Assembly (NCBI GenBank): GCA_037044905.1
Contig: JBAOKB010000164.1
Location: forward strand, 124,001 to 188,000
DNA length: 64,000 bases
Direction of reading: 5' to 3'
From: Hortaea werneckii
Taxonomy: Eukaryota > Ascomycota > Dothideomycetes > Mycosphaerellales > Teratosphaeriaceae
The notes beneath the pieces were generated by a model. That model saw only the letters and a program-made list of their open reading frames with translations, was not told the origin of the DNA and searched no databases. Made by a program: the position numbers and the translations under genes. This document shows, piece by piece, positions 20,331 to 31,804 of this stretch (within the stretch, counting starts at the first letter, position 1; each line of letters opens with the position of its first letter).

Positions 20331-23300
20331 ATGAGCCAGCCAAACGGAACTCCTGGCTTTGACGCCAGCGGGCTGCGAGAACGACTGCCCCAGAGGCCCG
20401 AAGCTCCACAGAAAGCCGAGTCTGTGGAGACGGCTCAGGATGCAGTCAAGCAGCTGAACGAGCAGGAATCCAAGCAGAACAAAGATGACAAGGAGAAGAA
20501 GACGTTTGGCCGTACACCAGATGGCACAGGTATGTATCAACGAGCTGCACCATGCCTGTCATATTTCACCGAGAGCATACAGAGACACGGTGCCCATGCC
20601 ACTGCCATTGCCAGCCCGAGCATACTATCCCAAAAGCAACCCCGAGTCCAGGCCCAGACGCAACTCCTCCCTGATGCAACACCTCCCAGAAGCAGCAATT
20701 CCCAAAGCGCCCACCCTGAAAGTATGCTCATGCTGATATTTTGCCCCGTGTAGTCTTCACGGTGCCTCACACCGAGGACATGGTGTCACAGCTGCTGGAT
20801 CCTAGGCAGCCCAAGAATGCCAGTGACATCGCCATCGTCACCGTACTAGCGTACCTGTGCCTGATGTTCTACGTCCTTCCGCAGAGCTTCCGAGTGCCCG
20901 TCTTCGCCGTGACCTTTCTCTTCTGGCGAACGTGCTACAACTTCGGCATTGGATGGCTCCTGCACAGCCAGTCCCACCACAAGCGCCTGCTGGCCTGGGC
21001 CAAGAAGAGTAAGATCTTCGAGAACCCAGAGACCGGCGACAACCCACGCCCGTTCCTGTACAAGTTCCTGAAGCAGGAAATGGAGTCCCATATCCCCAAG
21101 GACTACAAGTTTGAGGAAGCTCCCATTGAGTACAACACTTGGTTGCTCTTCCGCCGTGTCGTCGATCTCATCTTGATGTCCGACTTCACCTCGTATTGCC
21201 TGTTTGCGATAGCATGCGGAGGCCGGCCCGAGGGTGAGAAGCTTCCCATGACTATCGCTCGATGGGTAGGGGCATTTTGCTCATCATCTTCAATCTCTGG
21301 GTCAAACTGGACGCTCACCGAGTTGTCAAGGATTTTGCCTGGTATTGGGGCGACTTCTTCTATCTAATCGATCAGGACCTCACTTTCGATGGTGTATTCG
21401 AGCTTGCACCACACCCGATGTACTCCGTCGGCTATGCTGGATACTACGGCATCAGCATGATGGCAGCCAGCTACAAAGTGCTGCTGATCTCGATCATTGC
21501 CCACGCTGCACAGCTAATCTTCCTCGTCGTTGTTGAGAACCCGCACATTGAAAAGACCTACAATGCACCACCTCCCTGCCAAAACGCGAGGAGATCCCGC
21601 AGCAGGACCACCCCATGGAGAGACCGCAGTACAAGTCGAGGCTTACGAGCGCTGCCAACGTCAACGAAGCGCCGCCGCTGTCTTCAAGCAAGGCGCCTCC
21701 CCAGTCCACAACTTGATTGGCCTACAGAACGTCGACCTGCATCGTATTACGGACGTATCGGTCATAGTGATGCAGCTGTACATGTATACAGTCGCCTTCT
21801 TGACTCCAAGCACCTTTACCTGGCAAGCTTTCTTCGTGCTTAGCGCTACCTTCTGGAGGCTCTGGTATTCTGTCGGAATTGGATTCATTCTTGACAGGCA
21901 GTCCAACAGGAAGTGGTGGACCCGCCACTTCGTCAAATATGGAGAGGACACCGAAGAAGCCTGGCGCCAGTGGAAAGGGCATCTACCACTTCAGCATGAC
22001 GATGTGCTACACTAGTTTCGTCTGCGCCGCGTGGAAGATGTATGGCCTCCCGGACGACTGGACTGTCGGCATGTCGACCCTCCGACATGTCATTGGCTTC
22101 GCCCTCATTGCACTACAACTCTGGACGATAGCGGAGATCCATGACTCTCTCGGCGAGTTCGGCTGGTTCTTTGGAGACTTCTTCTTCGACCAGGCGCCTC
22201 AGCTCAACTACAGCGGCATTTACCGCTTCCTTAACAACCCTGAGCGGACTATCGGTCTTGCTGGCGTGTGGGGTGCAGCAATCATCACTTGGAGCAAAGC
22301 CGTCTTCTTGCTCGCTTTGCTCAGCCACAGTCTCACGCTTTGCTTCATCCAGTTCGTCGAGCGTCCGCACATGCAGAAGTTGTACCGTCGCAACCTGCGT
22401 GAACACTCCGGCGTCTCCAAGAACTTGCAGCGCTCCCTGCCTTCGCCCATTCAAAAGTGGACGGGTAGTGTCGATAAAGCTCTGGACGAGAGTCTGGACA
22501 TGCTTGAGGACCTCATCGACGCTGCTGGACCGAAGCTGGCCAATGGCTTCAGTACTTTCATGACCGACTCCAAGTCGATCTTCAAGCAGTTCCCGGCACG
22601 CATCAGCATTACTCGTCTGTCTCCAGACCTCGCTGGCTATGATCCACAAGACTACTCGCTCGAGATCGATACTTCCCAGCCTGGTGTGAAGTTCTCTGAT
22701 GCTGCTCGAAGCGGCCGTGAGGGTGAGGGTGCTCAAGTACCGCACAAACACCAAGACAGTCACCGCAGGCTAGTCGCCGACTATGGTGCTCCGATCAAGG
22801 TCAAGTGGACAGCTCCGCTCAACCACAGCAAGAAGGACTGGATCGGTCTCTACATGGTCGGCGACAACGCTTCTCGCGACGTTACCAAGATCTCTTCCCA
22901 AGGCCGATGGATGGCGACCAACAAGGGCGCGTTCGATTACGCGCACTCGGACGATGGCGTCCTCGTTGAAGACCAACGTATCGCTGCCACCCAACGCAAG
23001 GACGGCGAGAAGAAAGACTTCCTGTCAGGCGAGATCGAATTCGCAGGCGACAAGCTCTGGTGGACCCAGGGTATGTTCGAACTCCGCTACCACCACGACG
23101 GCAAACACAACGTCATGACGGTCTCGCAACCCTTCGAGATCCGCATCGACCGCTTCGACGAGGACGACGTCGAAGTAGACGCCCACGGCATGTTCCGCGG
23201 CGCGGTCGAGCAGGCCCTCCTGCCCGTCGTGCAGAACTGCTTCGACCGCGACCCGGACGTGGCGCCGCGCAGTGCGGACGAGGCCTTTGGCCCCACCCTC

Positions 23301-23498
23301 GAGCGCGAAGGCAAGTACGCCAAGCGCGTCGTCTACGCCGTGCAGCAGATGTTCGGCATCGAGTTCGCGCCTGAGGTCGTCCAGGCCGACGGCAATGTCA
23401 AGCACATGGCCTGGCGCATCTGCAATGCGAAGAAGGTCCTGGCGCCGTATAGTATGTCGCAGACGAAGGGGGGCAGTACGCCGCAGACTCCGGAATAG
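20331..23498 (+). CDS. cho2: Phosphatidylethanolamine N-methyltransferase CHO2 (four frame breaks)
   Basis: ER membrane enzyme making the first SAM-dependent methylation of phosphatidylethanolamine on the way to phosphatidylcholine. Exon 1 is 20331-20529, the intron 20530-20753 (224 bp), exon 2 20754-23498. Conserved blocks include VFTVPHTEDMVSQLLDPR, WVKLDAHRVVKDFAWYWGDFF, FELAPHPMYSVGYAGYYG, VENPHIEKTYN, RITDVSV, DRQSNRKWWTRHFVKYGE, GEFGWFFGDFFFD, YSGIYRFLNNPERTIGLAGVWG and VERPHMQKLY. Two methyltransferase-like membrane repeats are followed by a cytosolic C-terminal domain, as usual for Cho2 (about 981 residues once mended). The frame changes at GGGG 21269-21272, CCC 21574-21576, CCCC 21699-21702 and AAAGGG 21974-21979: three missing bases and one extra. 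Flanking blocks stay conserved, so sequence error is likelier than decay. Confidence 0.9.
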
Positions 23499-25104
23499 AC
23501 CGAAATGGGGGATTTTTGATGGTGGGGAGGGAGATGTGACGGCCGGGAAAAGGAAACGACGACTTATGTTAGAATGGACTGGAATGATGTTGATGTTGAT
23601 GACGATGATGTTTAAAGTCCCGCATACGAGATACCAAAAAAGCGTTGTTGTGTTTTTTTTGTGTACATTCTATAGCAAAAGCAACATTGTGTTCTTCCTC
23701 ATCTTGTAAAACATCTCATGGGTTGGTGTGACAGGACACCATAAAGTTCCCCTGTGTCCTACTCTTTTGGTCACATCCACGTGCCTGGCAACGCTTCGAA
23801 GCCCTGTCATTCGTTTCAAATCCGCATATTTCTTGGATGCAAAGCATTTATTTTGAACAGCGCAACGGCCATGAAAAGCTGTAATGCGATCTCCTTCTCA
23901 TGCTCCAATAAAGGGGTTGACTGTGCTCGCTTCGTCTATGATGGTCTTCAAAAGAGCACAACGACCCCTGAGCCGACGGGAGCCAGCGGCAGTGGCACAA
24001 AGCTTCAACTGTCGCCTTTGAACAGGGCATCTATCGATATCTATCTAGGTACCTTGGTACCACCAATCATACCAACGGCTCCAGAGCTGGTAGGTTAGAG
24101 TCACAACAATTCCTCAAAAATAAATGTCGGGTTGTCTGATAAAAGGGCATTCGCTTCTCATGCTAGGGCCCAAACGTTCCAGGTTTGTTGATACCAGGCG
24201 CACTATTCGACTCACATCAGGCGTATTCGCTTGCAGCATGCCGTCCTGCAGCACCGTCACCTTTGCCTGGAAATCGTCATTCCATCTTGGTATAATCATC
24301 CTGGATACAGTGGATCAGGTTGATCGCAAGAGGAGTTTCCTTCAGAGGAGAGACTGGTCAGCTGCCTGTGTCGGACCATCTCCCATAGCGGGATATTGAC
24401 TATGATACCTCGGTAGATACGAAGGGGAGCTTTCGGGAATGCCAGACCTACGTACGCGAAGCTCAGAGATTTCATGGCCGCCAAGTCGTTATTACACTGC
24501 CGGTGGCCTCGTGCAGGTCGTTCGGGTGGCTATCGTGGTGCAACATCTCAAGCAATTTGAGGAAGCAAACATATTTCCGGACCATGCCATACTGGCAGGG
24601 CTGTGAGACTCGCTCCCGGCTGCAGTAAAGCAGAAGTAGGTCATTTGGGAAAGGATCACGACAGGACCATCGGAGCCACCGCTGAAAGGAAAGCCTGCAG
24701 GTAAGCTTGCGTTTCAGGAAAAGGATCATGTTCACTTGCAAACCAGGGCTATTCAAGACTTTAGATGTCATTGACTTTGTCAGGCCCTTCCCGTGAATCT
24801 GTCGCCAAGATGGTCACGACTGCCTTCGTAGACAGGGTTCAATGCACCTGTAATGTTGTTTCCCGGTCGTACCTGCTTGTCATTAACTGCACCTTCCCGA
24901 ATCGTTCGCTTCGTGGAACGGAAGTCAGGGGCCCACAGAATGTCGAAGGCCAACGCCACCCCTTCCTCGCCCCAAATCCTGCAACAATAGCTTTCGATTC
25001 GCCATTGTCGGCAAGAATCCTCAAACACGCTTTCGTTTCTGTAATGCATACTGCGCTCCGGACAGCTCCAGGATACACTCTTTAGCGGACGAGGTCTCGT
25101 TGTA
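23499..25104. other. Intergenic, no supported gene
   Basis: About 1.6 kb between CHO2 and the GMC gene. It holds TATCTAGGTACCTTGGTACC near 24038-24060, an example of the CCTAGG/GGTACC words seen in other intergenic parts, and otherwise only short ORFs without motifs. Runs of T near 23650 may belong to CHO2 3' processing. Confidence 0.4.
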
Positions 25105-25137
25105 ATGCGCATCTTCTGCGCTGCATTGTCATCTTAA
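25105..25137 (+). promoter_or_regulatory. Upstream ORF overlapping GMC start (TAATG)
   Basis: A ten-codon ORF (ATG 25105, TAA 25135-25137) ends by sharing its final A with the main ATG at 25137, giving TAATG. Such stop-start overlaps can allow re-initiation. An indel here could instead merge the two frames, so the uORF is tentative. Confidence 0.4.
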
Positions 25138-27520
25138 TGTCTATTTTGAGCTTCATTGCGCTTTACGCTGCGCAGCTCGCACTCTCTCTGCCGCTCAACT
25201 CTCCCCTATTGGATAGTTATGACTACATTGGTAAATTCCGATATTCAAATTGAAGCATTGGCCCTATGCAGCTAACTAATCCGTTCAGTCGTCGGTGGTG
25301 GCCCAGCAGGCCTGACTGTCGCCAACCGCCTATCAGAAGACCCGGAAGTCAATGTACTGCTCCTGGAGGCCGGACCTGCAGACTCAGGAGAACTTAATAT
25401 CGCACTACCTGGAATGATTGGACACGAGATAGGATCTCGATACGACTGGAATCTATCAACCACTGCTCAGGCCTCCCTAAATGGTGCCGTCAGAACTGTA
25501 CCACAGGGTCGTGGTCTGGGAGGAGGTACGCTCATTAATGGAATGCTCTGGAACCGTGGCGGCGTTGGCGACTACGATGCCTGGGTGCAGTTGGGCAATG
25601 AAGGCTGGTCTTGGGAAGACTTGTTGCCGTACTTCATCAAAAGCGAAACGTTTACGCCTGTCACGTCGGAGGAGCTGGCTCTCCAATTCTCAATTGAAGC
25701 AGATCTGGATGTCCACGGCTTCGATGGCCCTGTACAAGTCTCTTTCCCACACTATATGTGGAACTCTTCCGCAGTTTTATTCGATGCTCTGAACGAGCTT
25801 GGTGTTCCAACAGCTTACGATCCAAACACTGGTCAAGTCGCCGGGGCTAGTTTCCTTCCGCTCAATCTTCAACCGGATATGCAAACACGATCGACCGCTC
25901 GAACGGCTTACTACGATCCGATCACCGCGAGGCCCAATCTCTGGGTTAGCACTGGACAATACGTCACTCAAGTCGTCTTCGACGGCAAACAAAGCAACCT
26001 CAATGCAGTCGTCGGCCAGCCAGAAGATTCCACGTCTCATGGGCAGGGCTTGTCACCAGATACTTCCAAAAGCATATATGGCGGTGGCGCCTTGCCTGTC
26101 TCCTTCCAGAATCCTGCAGTTGCTCAGGCGCCGCCGGTAAAGCGAAGGTACTCCAGTCAACTATGGCTTTGGGTCAAACGCCTCCTGGAAAGGCGGCAGC
26201 AGCGGCCAGGACCGCCGCTGCCAGCACGAGACACGCCTAGTCTGAGAGCTGTAGGCGTCGAGTTCGCTTCCAACTCATTGAGTTCTCGGCAAACAGTAGC
26301 TGCAAGTCGAGAAGTTATCCTCGCAGCGGGTGCCTTACACAGTCCCAAATTACTGATGCTCTCGGGTGTTGGACCAGCAGCTGCATTGGAACGGCTAGGT
26401 CTGCCTGTGCATTTAGACCTTCCAGGCGTTGGGAGCAACCTTCAAGACCATGGCCAAGTTTGGTGTTGGTACCCATACCATAACCCTGATTATGCCAATC
26501 CAACAATGTTAACAGCGAACGAGACGTACGCCGATGATGCTTGGAGCGATTATTGGGCAAACCGCACTGGTCCTTTGACTTCAAGTGCAATTGACGGCGT
26601 GGCATTCCCTTCTCTACCTCTCATTGTCAATGGTTCTACAATGATTGCCGATATGGCTGCGGCGCAGTCGCCTGAACAATACTTGCCTGCAGACACGGAT
26701 CCTACCGTACTCGCAGGTTTCGCTAGACAGTTGCCACTGCTGGTCGACGCTCTGTTAGACCACAGTAGAGCTGGCTACGAGATCATAAACGCCAATGATG
26801 GTGCTCTTACTGTCGGCAACATGCGTCCTCTGAGCCGTGGAACTGTCATGCTAAACTCATCCGAGCCATTTGATCCTCCGATCATTGATCCCCGTTATGG
26901 AAGCAATCCTGTCGATGGGCAACTGCTCGTAGCTGCGATGCGTTTCAACGAGCGTCTGTTGAACACTGATGCCCTGTCCCAGCTGGAACCAGAGCAAATG
27001 CTCCCACCGGCTGGCTCTACTGATGCCGAGCTTCTCACATATATCTCAACCAAGATGCAGACAGAATATCACCTTGCGGGCACGTGTGCCATGCTCCCGC
27101 AAGAACTGGGAGGCGTGGTGTCTCCTGACCTATTGGTGTATGGCACGTCGAACCTTCGGGTAGTTGACTCAAGTATCATGCCATTGCTGCCGGCGGCGCA
27201 CCTGCAAGCCGTTGTCTACGGATCGCAGAGAAGGTGAGTCATTCCATGGCATGGCCTTCGAAGAAGCTCGCTGATTACTTTGTGCAGGCAGCGGATATCA
27301 TCAAAGCAGCAAACAGCGCACCCCCACTTCCTTACCTTCAAGCACCTTCTCATCGACCGCATCTACAATGTTCCCTGCATCTATCGGAGAGCCTGTTCCG
27401 CTCACTCAATCAGCAAGCGCGGCGGCGAGCATGCCTGGTGAACCTACCACACAAGCGGCAAACCTTGCCGATTACACGACCTTCGTGACTGTCGTTCAGA
27501 CAGAGACGGTCTATGCTTAA
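25137..27520 (+). CDS. Secreted GMC oxidoreductase (FAD flavoenzyme)
   Basis: Glucose-methanol-choline family oxidase/dehydrogenase. Exon 1 25137-25230 encodes a signal peptide (LSFIALYAAQLALSLPL) and ends in DYI; intron 25231-25288; exon 2 25289-27233; intron 27234-27287; exon 3 27288-27520. The FAD dinucleotide motif is VVGGGPAGLTVANRL with LLLEAG downstream. GMC signatures: GRGLGGGTLINGMLWNRG, AAGALHSPKLLMLSGVGP, the catalytic His region EYHLAGTCAMLPQELGG, and VVDSSIMPL..AHLQA. The frame breaks near GGA 27220-27222 and near AAA 27303-27305; allowing for one missing base at each gives AEKAADIIK and a Ser/Thr-rich tail ending TETVYA, about 757 residues. The substrate is not predictable; glucose oxidase and aryl-alcohol oxidase relatives are both possible. 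Confidence 0.87.
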
Positions 27521-27835
27521 ATTCACGTAAGGCACCAAGACTGACATGAGAAGTTCAGTTGGATGCAACAAAGGAAATTGGATATGTAGGAGTATCTTGA
27601 ACAGTCGATAGCGGATGCAACTTAATTGGCGTTTAATTCCTGACTCACACAGCTCCAGCTGCTGATACAATGTTTGCACACATCTCAGCATTTCGCCAAG
27701 CGCCACTGGCTGATAGGTCTCATTTCCTATCCAGCATAGCGTTTGCCTCTGTGCAAACATATAAGAGGAGCGTGCCAGGCTTTGCGTATAGCACTGCTCG
27801 CACTTCCCGTTTAGCGTTCTCCCAAACTGCATCCA

Positions 27836-28186
27836 ATGTGTACCCAACAGCTAATTTGGTGTTGCTGCGGACATGGAGAGTTTCTGCCAATTGAGAAGTG
27901 TGCTCGTGCGGCCAAGCTGGGATACTGCTGGACGGTGGTATGGGGCGATCACAACGTCGTCATACCCTCGCAGTGTTCGTATTGCAAAGCCGGGCTGAAT
28001 GGGAAGTGTCCACTGGGTGGTGCATTGACTCAAGAGCAGCGAGTGCTTGGGAATTCTACATCGATCAAGCAGACCAACATAGCATCAGAAGAGCCGCTTG
28101 TTCGCCACGACACAGGTACGTCGAATCACGGTCCAGGTATAGCCGATGGCCTTGAAGCCTTCAGATGCCAGAGGACTTCGGTTTGA
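27836..28186 (+). CDS. Small Cys-rich protein, unknown
   Basis: A 116-codon frame with an ATG at 27836. The first 60 residues have an ordered Cys/His pattern: CCCGHGEFLPIEKC, then GYC, then CSYCKAGLNGKC, which looks like a small zinc-binding or disulfide module. No signal peptide is visible, so intracellular zinc binding is likelier than a secreted effector. The second half is polar and less convincing. A GTACGT donor follows ACAG near 28116, so an intron and different C-terminus are possible. It resembles short Cys-rich hypothetical proteins frequent in Dothideomycetes, from memory only. Confidence 0.5.
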   Translation: MCTQQLIWCCCGHGEFLPIEKCARAAKLGYCWTVVWGDHNVVIPSQCSYCKAGLNGKCPLGGALTQEQRVLGNSTSIKQTNIASEEPLVRHDTGTSNHGPGIADGLEAFRCQRTSV

Positions 28187-28811
28187 AAATGCCAGCAAAG
28201 GGTTAACAACTTCGCCCGGGGAACTGGAGGATATTCTGAATACGGAGTTCAAGGATTTCGAGTTATCGCAAGAGCTATGGCAATATGAATAGGATGGCTG
28301 AAACGAAGGGTAGCAAGCAGGGGAGATAGGGAAACCAACTGCTTGATGCTCCCAGATCTGATGGCTTAGCATTTGACGGAGCAGTGAAGATGTGGAAGGC
28401 CTGGAGGACGGCAGGGATAGACATGTGGTTCCTTTGGTGGATATTCAGATATTTGAGTAACTTGGAGGGTGGCTTTATGCATGATGGAATTGCTCACTTC
28501 AATCGAGAAGCAACAGATTCAGCTCCTCTAATCGTAACATGCACTACATGCAGTCCGTGGAAAGTTGTCCTCGATGTGAAGACGGCCGGGGGACGAGACG
28601 AAATGGACTCCAGCTCAGGCCACAAGGCACCACGCGGAAGCACCCGCTCTCACATGCTCGCGCTCTTTCGACCGCGAAAAGTTACCCAAGAGAATCGCTT
28701 TGCGACAGAAGCGACACCTCAGCATTTGACACCAAATCACACAGGTATAGCAGCATTGCCCGCGATCAGTCACCTTCCTCCACCCGCAACTGTGTGATAA
28801 CCGCCGCCACC

Positions 28812-29308
28812 ATGTCCGACGCACAACTCTACGAAGACACCTTCACCATCACCACCCTCCTCGACCAGACCTACGACCGCGTCGCGCGTGTGATGGGCAC
28901 CTCAGCCGACTCCACGACCTCCGTAACCCTCGACATCAACAGCGAGCTGTACCCGCTGAACACGGGCGAGAACGTGAACATGCTGATCGCGACGACGCTG
29001 AACCTGGACGGCAGCTCAGAGGACCGGGCGAAGACGGGGTGGAGGCCGCCGAAGGCCGGCGAGCAGACGCTGGCGGATCTGTGGGACTATGTGTGCTATG
29101 GGAAGGTGTACCGGCATGAGGAGACCGGGGAGGGTGTGAATATGTAAGTTGGGATTCGCTGGAGGCATAGCGGTGGGACGAATGCTAATTACATGGCTGT
29201 AGTAAGGTGTATGTCTCGTTTGGCGGGCTGCTGTTGTGCTTAGATGGGCCGTACAGGAAGCTCTCGCCGCTCAGGCAGGACTATGTGTACTTGCTGCTCA
29301 AGAAGTAG
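28812..29308 (+). CDS. rpb8: RNA polymerase I/II/III common subunit RPB8 (RPABC3)
   Basis: Shared subunit of the three nuclear RNA polymerases, an OB-fold protein at the edge of the largest subunit. Two exons, 28812-29143 and 29203-29308, 145 residues, as in the family. Motifs: VTLDINSELYPL, ATTLNLDGS, GWRPPKAGEQTLADLWDYVCYGKVY, and after the intron KVYVSFGGLLLCLDGPYRKLSPLRQDYVYLLLKK in pieces. The start context is excellent (CCGCCACCATG). The intron (59 bp) has a GCTAAT branch site. Confidence 0.95.
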
Positions 29309-29523
29309 AGCAGGTCATTGAGAGTAAAGGTGCCTTTCGGGAAAGGCCTTTGCCGGAGAGTGGGAAAAAGTCGACATTAGCAAGGCGTTAGGGGGATGAG
29401 AGTCACGATAAAGTTCTATGCGATATGCATTTACATGGCGCTTCATGGGTATCATAACTACAATGCGCTAGACGCTTTAGATCGCCAAGTTCCTCCTGTG
29501 TTTTTCCCTGGATATTCCATACT

Positions 29524-30954
29524 TTAAGCCATAGGGAACTCCAGTCTCCGGTGCAGCCGACTCACAATCTCAGAATAAGCAGGCTCCTCCTCTGGTGTCA
29601 AGACACCGTGCCGGACAAAGAAGTCTAGCAGCACAACCGCGCAGTTAGGCTTGAATTCGCCATCCCTAAGGGCGTCTTTCACCTCGTCTACGCTCTTCAG
29701 CTCAAAGCCCTCTACTTCATCATCCGAAGGTTTCGGCACGACGTCTTCCGGCAGCTGCAGGTCGTAGACATACTGGCACTCAGGCTGAAGCAATCGCGTT
29801 TCCCCGCCAGCCCTGCGGTCTCTGATGTGGAAGTATGTGACTGTCCCAACCGCCTTCGCGTTCTTACGCACCAGCTCTTCGGGCAAGCTAGCCTCCTCTG
29901 CGCTCTCGCGGACGATACTCTCGAAAGGAGTCTCACCTGTTGCGATACCGCCTGCTACGGTATTGTCCAGCATTCCGCCATACGTCTGTTTGGTCGCTGC
30001 TCGTCTAGGCACCCACAACTTCAGCTCTTCCTCTTCACCACCAGCCTCAGACTCGCTCTTGGGGCGTTTGGCGTACGTGTAAGCTGACATATGGCAGCCG
30101 TAGGTCACAACGCCAAACAGAGCGCTTGCACTCCTTTCGATGCTGAAAAGCAACTCCCTATTAGGACCGTAGACCGGGTAGAGCTCATCTCTCCAGCCCT
30201 TGAGAACCTGGAAATGACCGGTAGCCTTGAGCGCCTGGCAAGTCATAGCCACTGCTTTGCTGCGTTCCTCCTCGTTGCTTCCCGTGATCAATGTCAGACT
30301 CCTCTCTCGGTTGTTGACCTTCCAGTCAGGCAGTCCACTGAAGACCTGCGCCACGCTAGGTAAGATGTAGCCTAGTTCGACGTCCGGCAAGTCCTTGATG
30401 TAAAGGGCGTAGTAGGTGTTGATGTGTGCGAAGAACATCTTGGTATCGGTCTGGTAGTACGGGAAGTTGTCGCACTCGTTCAGCAGGTCAAGATTACTCT
30501 TCGGGCCATGCTGAATGGGTTCCGGCTCGGTCAAGACGATGGTGGGCTCGTTGGTGGAAGTTGGGTCGGCGGGGAGATCGGCCTGGCTGCCCTCGGCCAT
30601 GGTGGGGCCTTCCTCCTGCTCGTCCGGATTCATCGAAGTGTGCGTCTTTGGCCAGGAGATGTTGGGTAGTTGGGGTATGTCCTTTGGGATGTACTGCTTC
30701 AACGCGTCCAGGTTGAAGCCCGACATGGCGGCGACTGAGTGCCGAGCACCAGGCAATGGTAGGAGTTGGTGAGGTTTGTAGGGATTCAGCGCAATGTGAG
30801 CCTGTCTTCCGACCCTGGAGGAGTTTGGTGACAGCCTGAGGGGAGCGAAGCGGTGCATACCATTGGAGGGACAAAGCTCGCTCAGCTCTGATGAGGGACC
30901 GGAGACAACGCGTAGCTCCGCTGCACGACTGCCTTGTGGCCTGAAGCTTAACAT
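29524..30954 (-). CDS. Nudix hydrolase with DUF4743 domain
   Basis: A 476-codon single frame. The Nudix box runs GGIATGETPFESIVRESAEE, matching GX5EX7REUXEEXGU except that the C-terminal glycine is replaced (EEASL). The preceding DUF4743-like part (FFAHINTYYALYIKD, GWRDELYPVYGPNRELLFSIERSASALFGVVTYGCHM) is typical of the yeast YJR142W/TPK-associated group, where hydrolysis of oxidised thiamine diphosphates is known. The N-terminus before MSGFNLDALKQYIP is Arg-rich without acids and could be a mitochondrial leader. ATGs at 30954, 30858 and about 30726 are all possible starts. It is convergent with RPB8, with about 215 bp between stops. Confidence 0.85.
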   Translation of the reverse strand: MLSFRPQGSRAAELRVVSGPSSELSELCPSNGMHRFAPLRLSPNSSRVGRQAHIALNPYKPHQLLPLPGARHSVAAMSGFNLDALKQYIPKDIPQLPNISWPKTHTSMNPDEQEEGPTMAEGSQADLPADPTSTNEPTIVLTEPEPIQHGPKSNLDLLNECDNFPYYQTDTKMFFAHINTYYALYIKDLPDVELGYILPSVAQVFSGLPDWKVNNRERSLTLITGSNEEERSKAVAMTCQALKATGHFQVLKGWRDELYPVYGPNRELLFSIERSASALFGVVTYGCHMSAYTYAKRPKSESEAGGEEEELKLWVPRRAATKQTYGGMLDNTVAGGIATGETPFESIVRESAEEASLPEELVRKNAKAVGTVTYFHIRDRRAGGETRLLQPECQYVYDLQLPEDVVPKPSDDEVEGFELKSVDEVKDALRDGEFKPNCAVVLLDFFVRHGVLTPEEEPAYSEIVSRLHRRLEFPMA

Positions 30955-31141
30955 ATGACTTCACTTTTGCCTCGAAGCTTCTTTTGCTTTGACATGTGAA
31001 GTCGGAGGTGAATATCACATTTCATTCCGGTTCTCGTGCTTCTGGGCCATAGACATCCGTGTTTCGATTCGAAAGAGATTCGCTTCTGTCAATCGCCCTT
31101 GGACTTGCATCGCGCACGCATTTGGCCTTTTCGTCACCACA

Positions 31142-31804
31142 ATGTTCGGCATTATTATCTCGGGTCGGCCGGTTGATGCAGCACCGCAGGCTATCACCGA
31201 GACACAATACGCTTTTCGCATACCACCAGCACCTTCATTCAGCCACATAGTCGTCTTTTTGCTCCGGGAACCCAATTGCCTGCGGACACCGCAGCCACCG
31301 TCTACGTGCAGATCCCGCCTTCTCAGGAATTCAAACTTCTTGGGGGCATTGGACCTGGCAAGGAGTCTGCTATTTTCAAAACTCTCTGGCATCAAACCTT
31401 CTCTACCGCCCAATGGAGCTGCTGGCGCTACCGGCGATATGGATACTATGACAGATGACCCTTCGCTTTCTGCTTCCGGGGCCGCACCTCAAGCTGCGGG
31501 AGAAATCGTAGTGGGACTCTCCATCGAGCCAGCAGCGCAAGTAGAACAGCAACTCATCGCGCTCAAGTCCAATCAACAGCCGCCGACACAGCAACCTGGC
31601 TCGTTGGTCAGATTCAACTCGTCCTCTGGTGGCAGGGCGACGACGAAGGTCATGGCCCAGAGAATCATCGGCAATGCCTTCAACTTCCTCGCGAGCTTCG
31701 GAAGCGAGACTGTGCCTCTGAAGGCTTTCCAGGACTGGTGGACGAAATTTGAGAAGAAGGTCGAACTAGACCCCAGCTTCCTTGAGAGGGAGGAGCAGGG
31801 TTGA
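31142..31804 (+). CDS. opi10: Hikeshi/OPI10 family protein (two compensating indels)
   Basis: Hikeshi carries Hsp70 into the nucleus under heat stress; the yeast relative is OPI10. The start MFGIIISGRPVDAAPQ at 31142 and the middle (YAFRIPPAPSFSHIVVFLL, then in another frame LPADTAATVYVQIPPSQEFKLLGGIGPGKESAIFK) are diagnostic, as is the C-terminal NAFNFLASFGSETVPLKAFQDWWTKFE. The frame leaves at CCGGG 31264-31268 (one base missing) and returns at AAAA 31378-31381 (one extra), giving 220 residues. The single continuous frame through this region would replace the conserved core with nonsense. Confidence 0.88.
   Translation: MFGIIISGRPVDAAPQAITETQYAFRIPPAPSFSHIVVFLLREPNCLRTPQPPSTCRSRLLRNSNFLGALDLARSLLFSKLSGIKPSLPPNGAAGATGDMDTMTDDPSLSASGAAPQAAGEIVVGLSIEPAAQVEQQLIALKSNQQPPTQQPGSLVRFNSSSGGRATTKVMAQRIIGNAFNFLASFGSETVPLKAFQDWWTKFEKKVELDPSFLEREEQG

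Noticed and set aside
22113..22763. Antisense ORF inside CHO2
   Set aside because: Shadow of conserved CHO2 coding sequence.
20331..23498. Programmed frameshifting or pseudogene status of CHO2
   Set aside because: Four breaks at or beside short homopolymers with full conservation on both sides fit sequence error far better; no slippery-site logic is shared among them.
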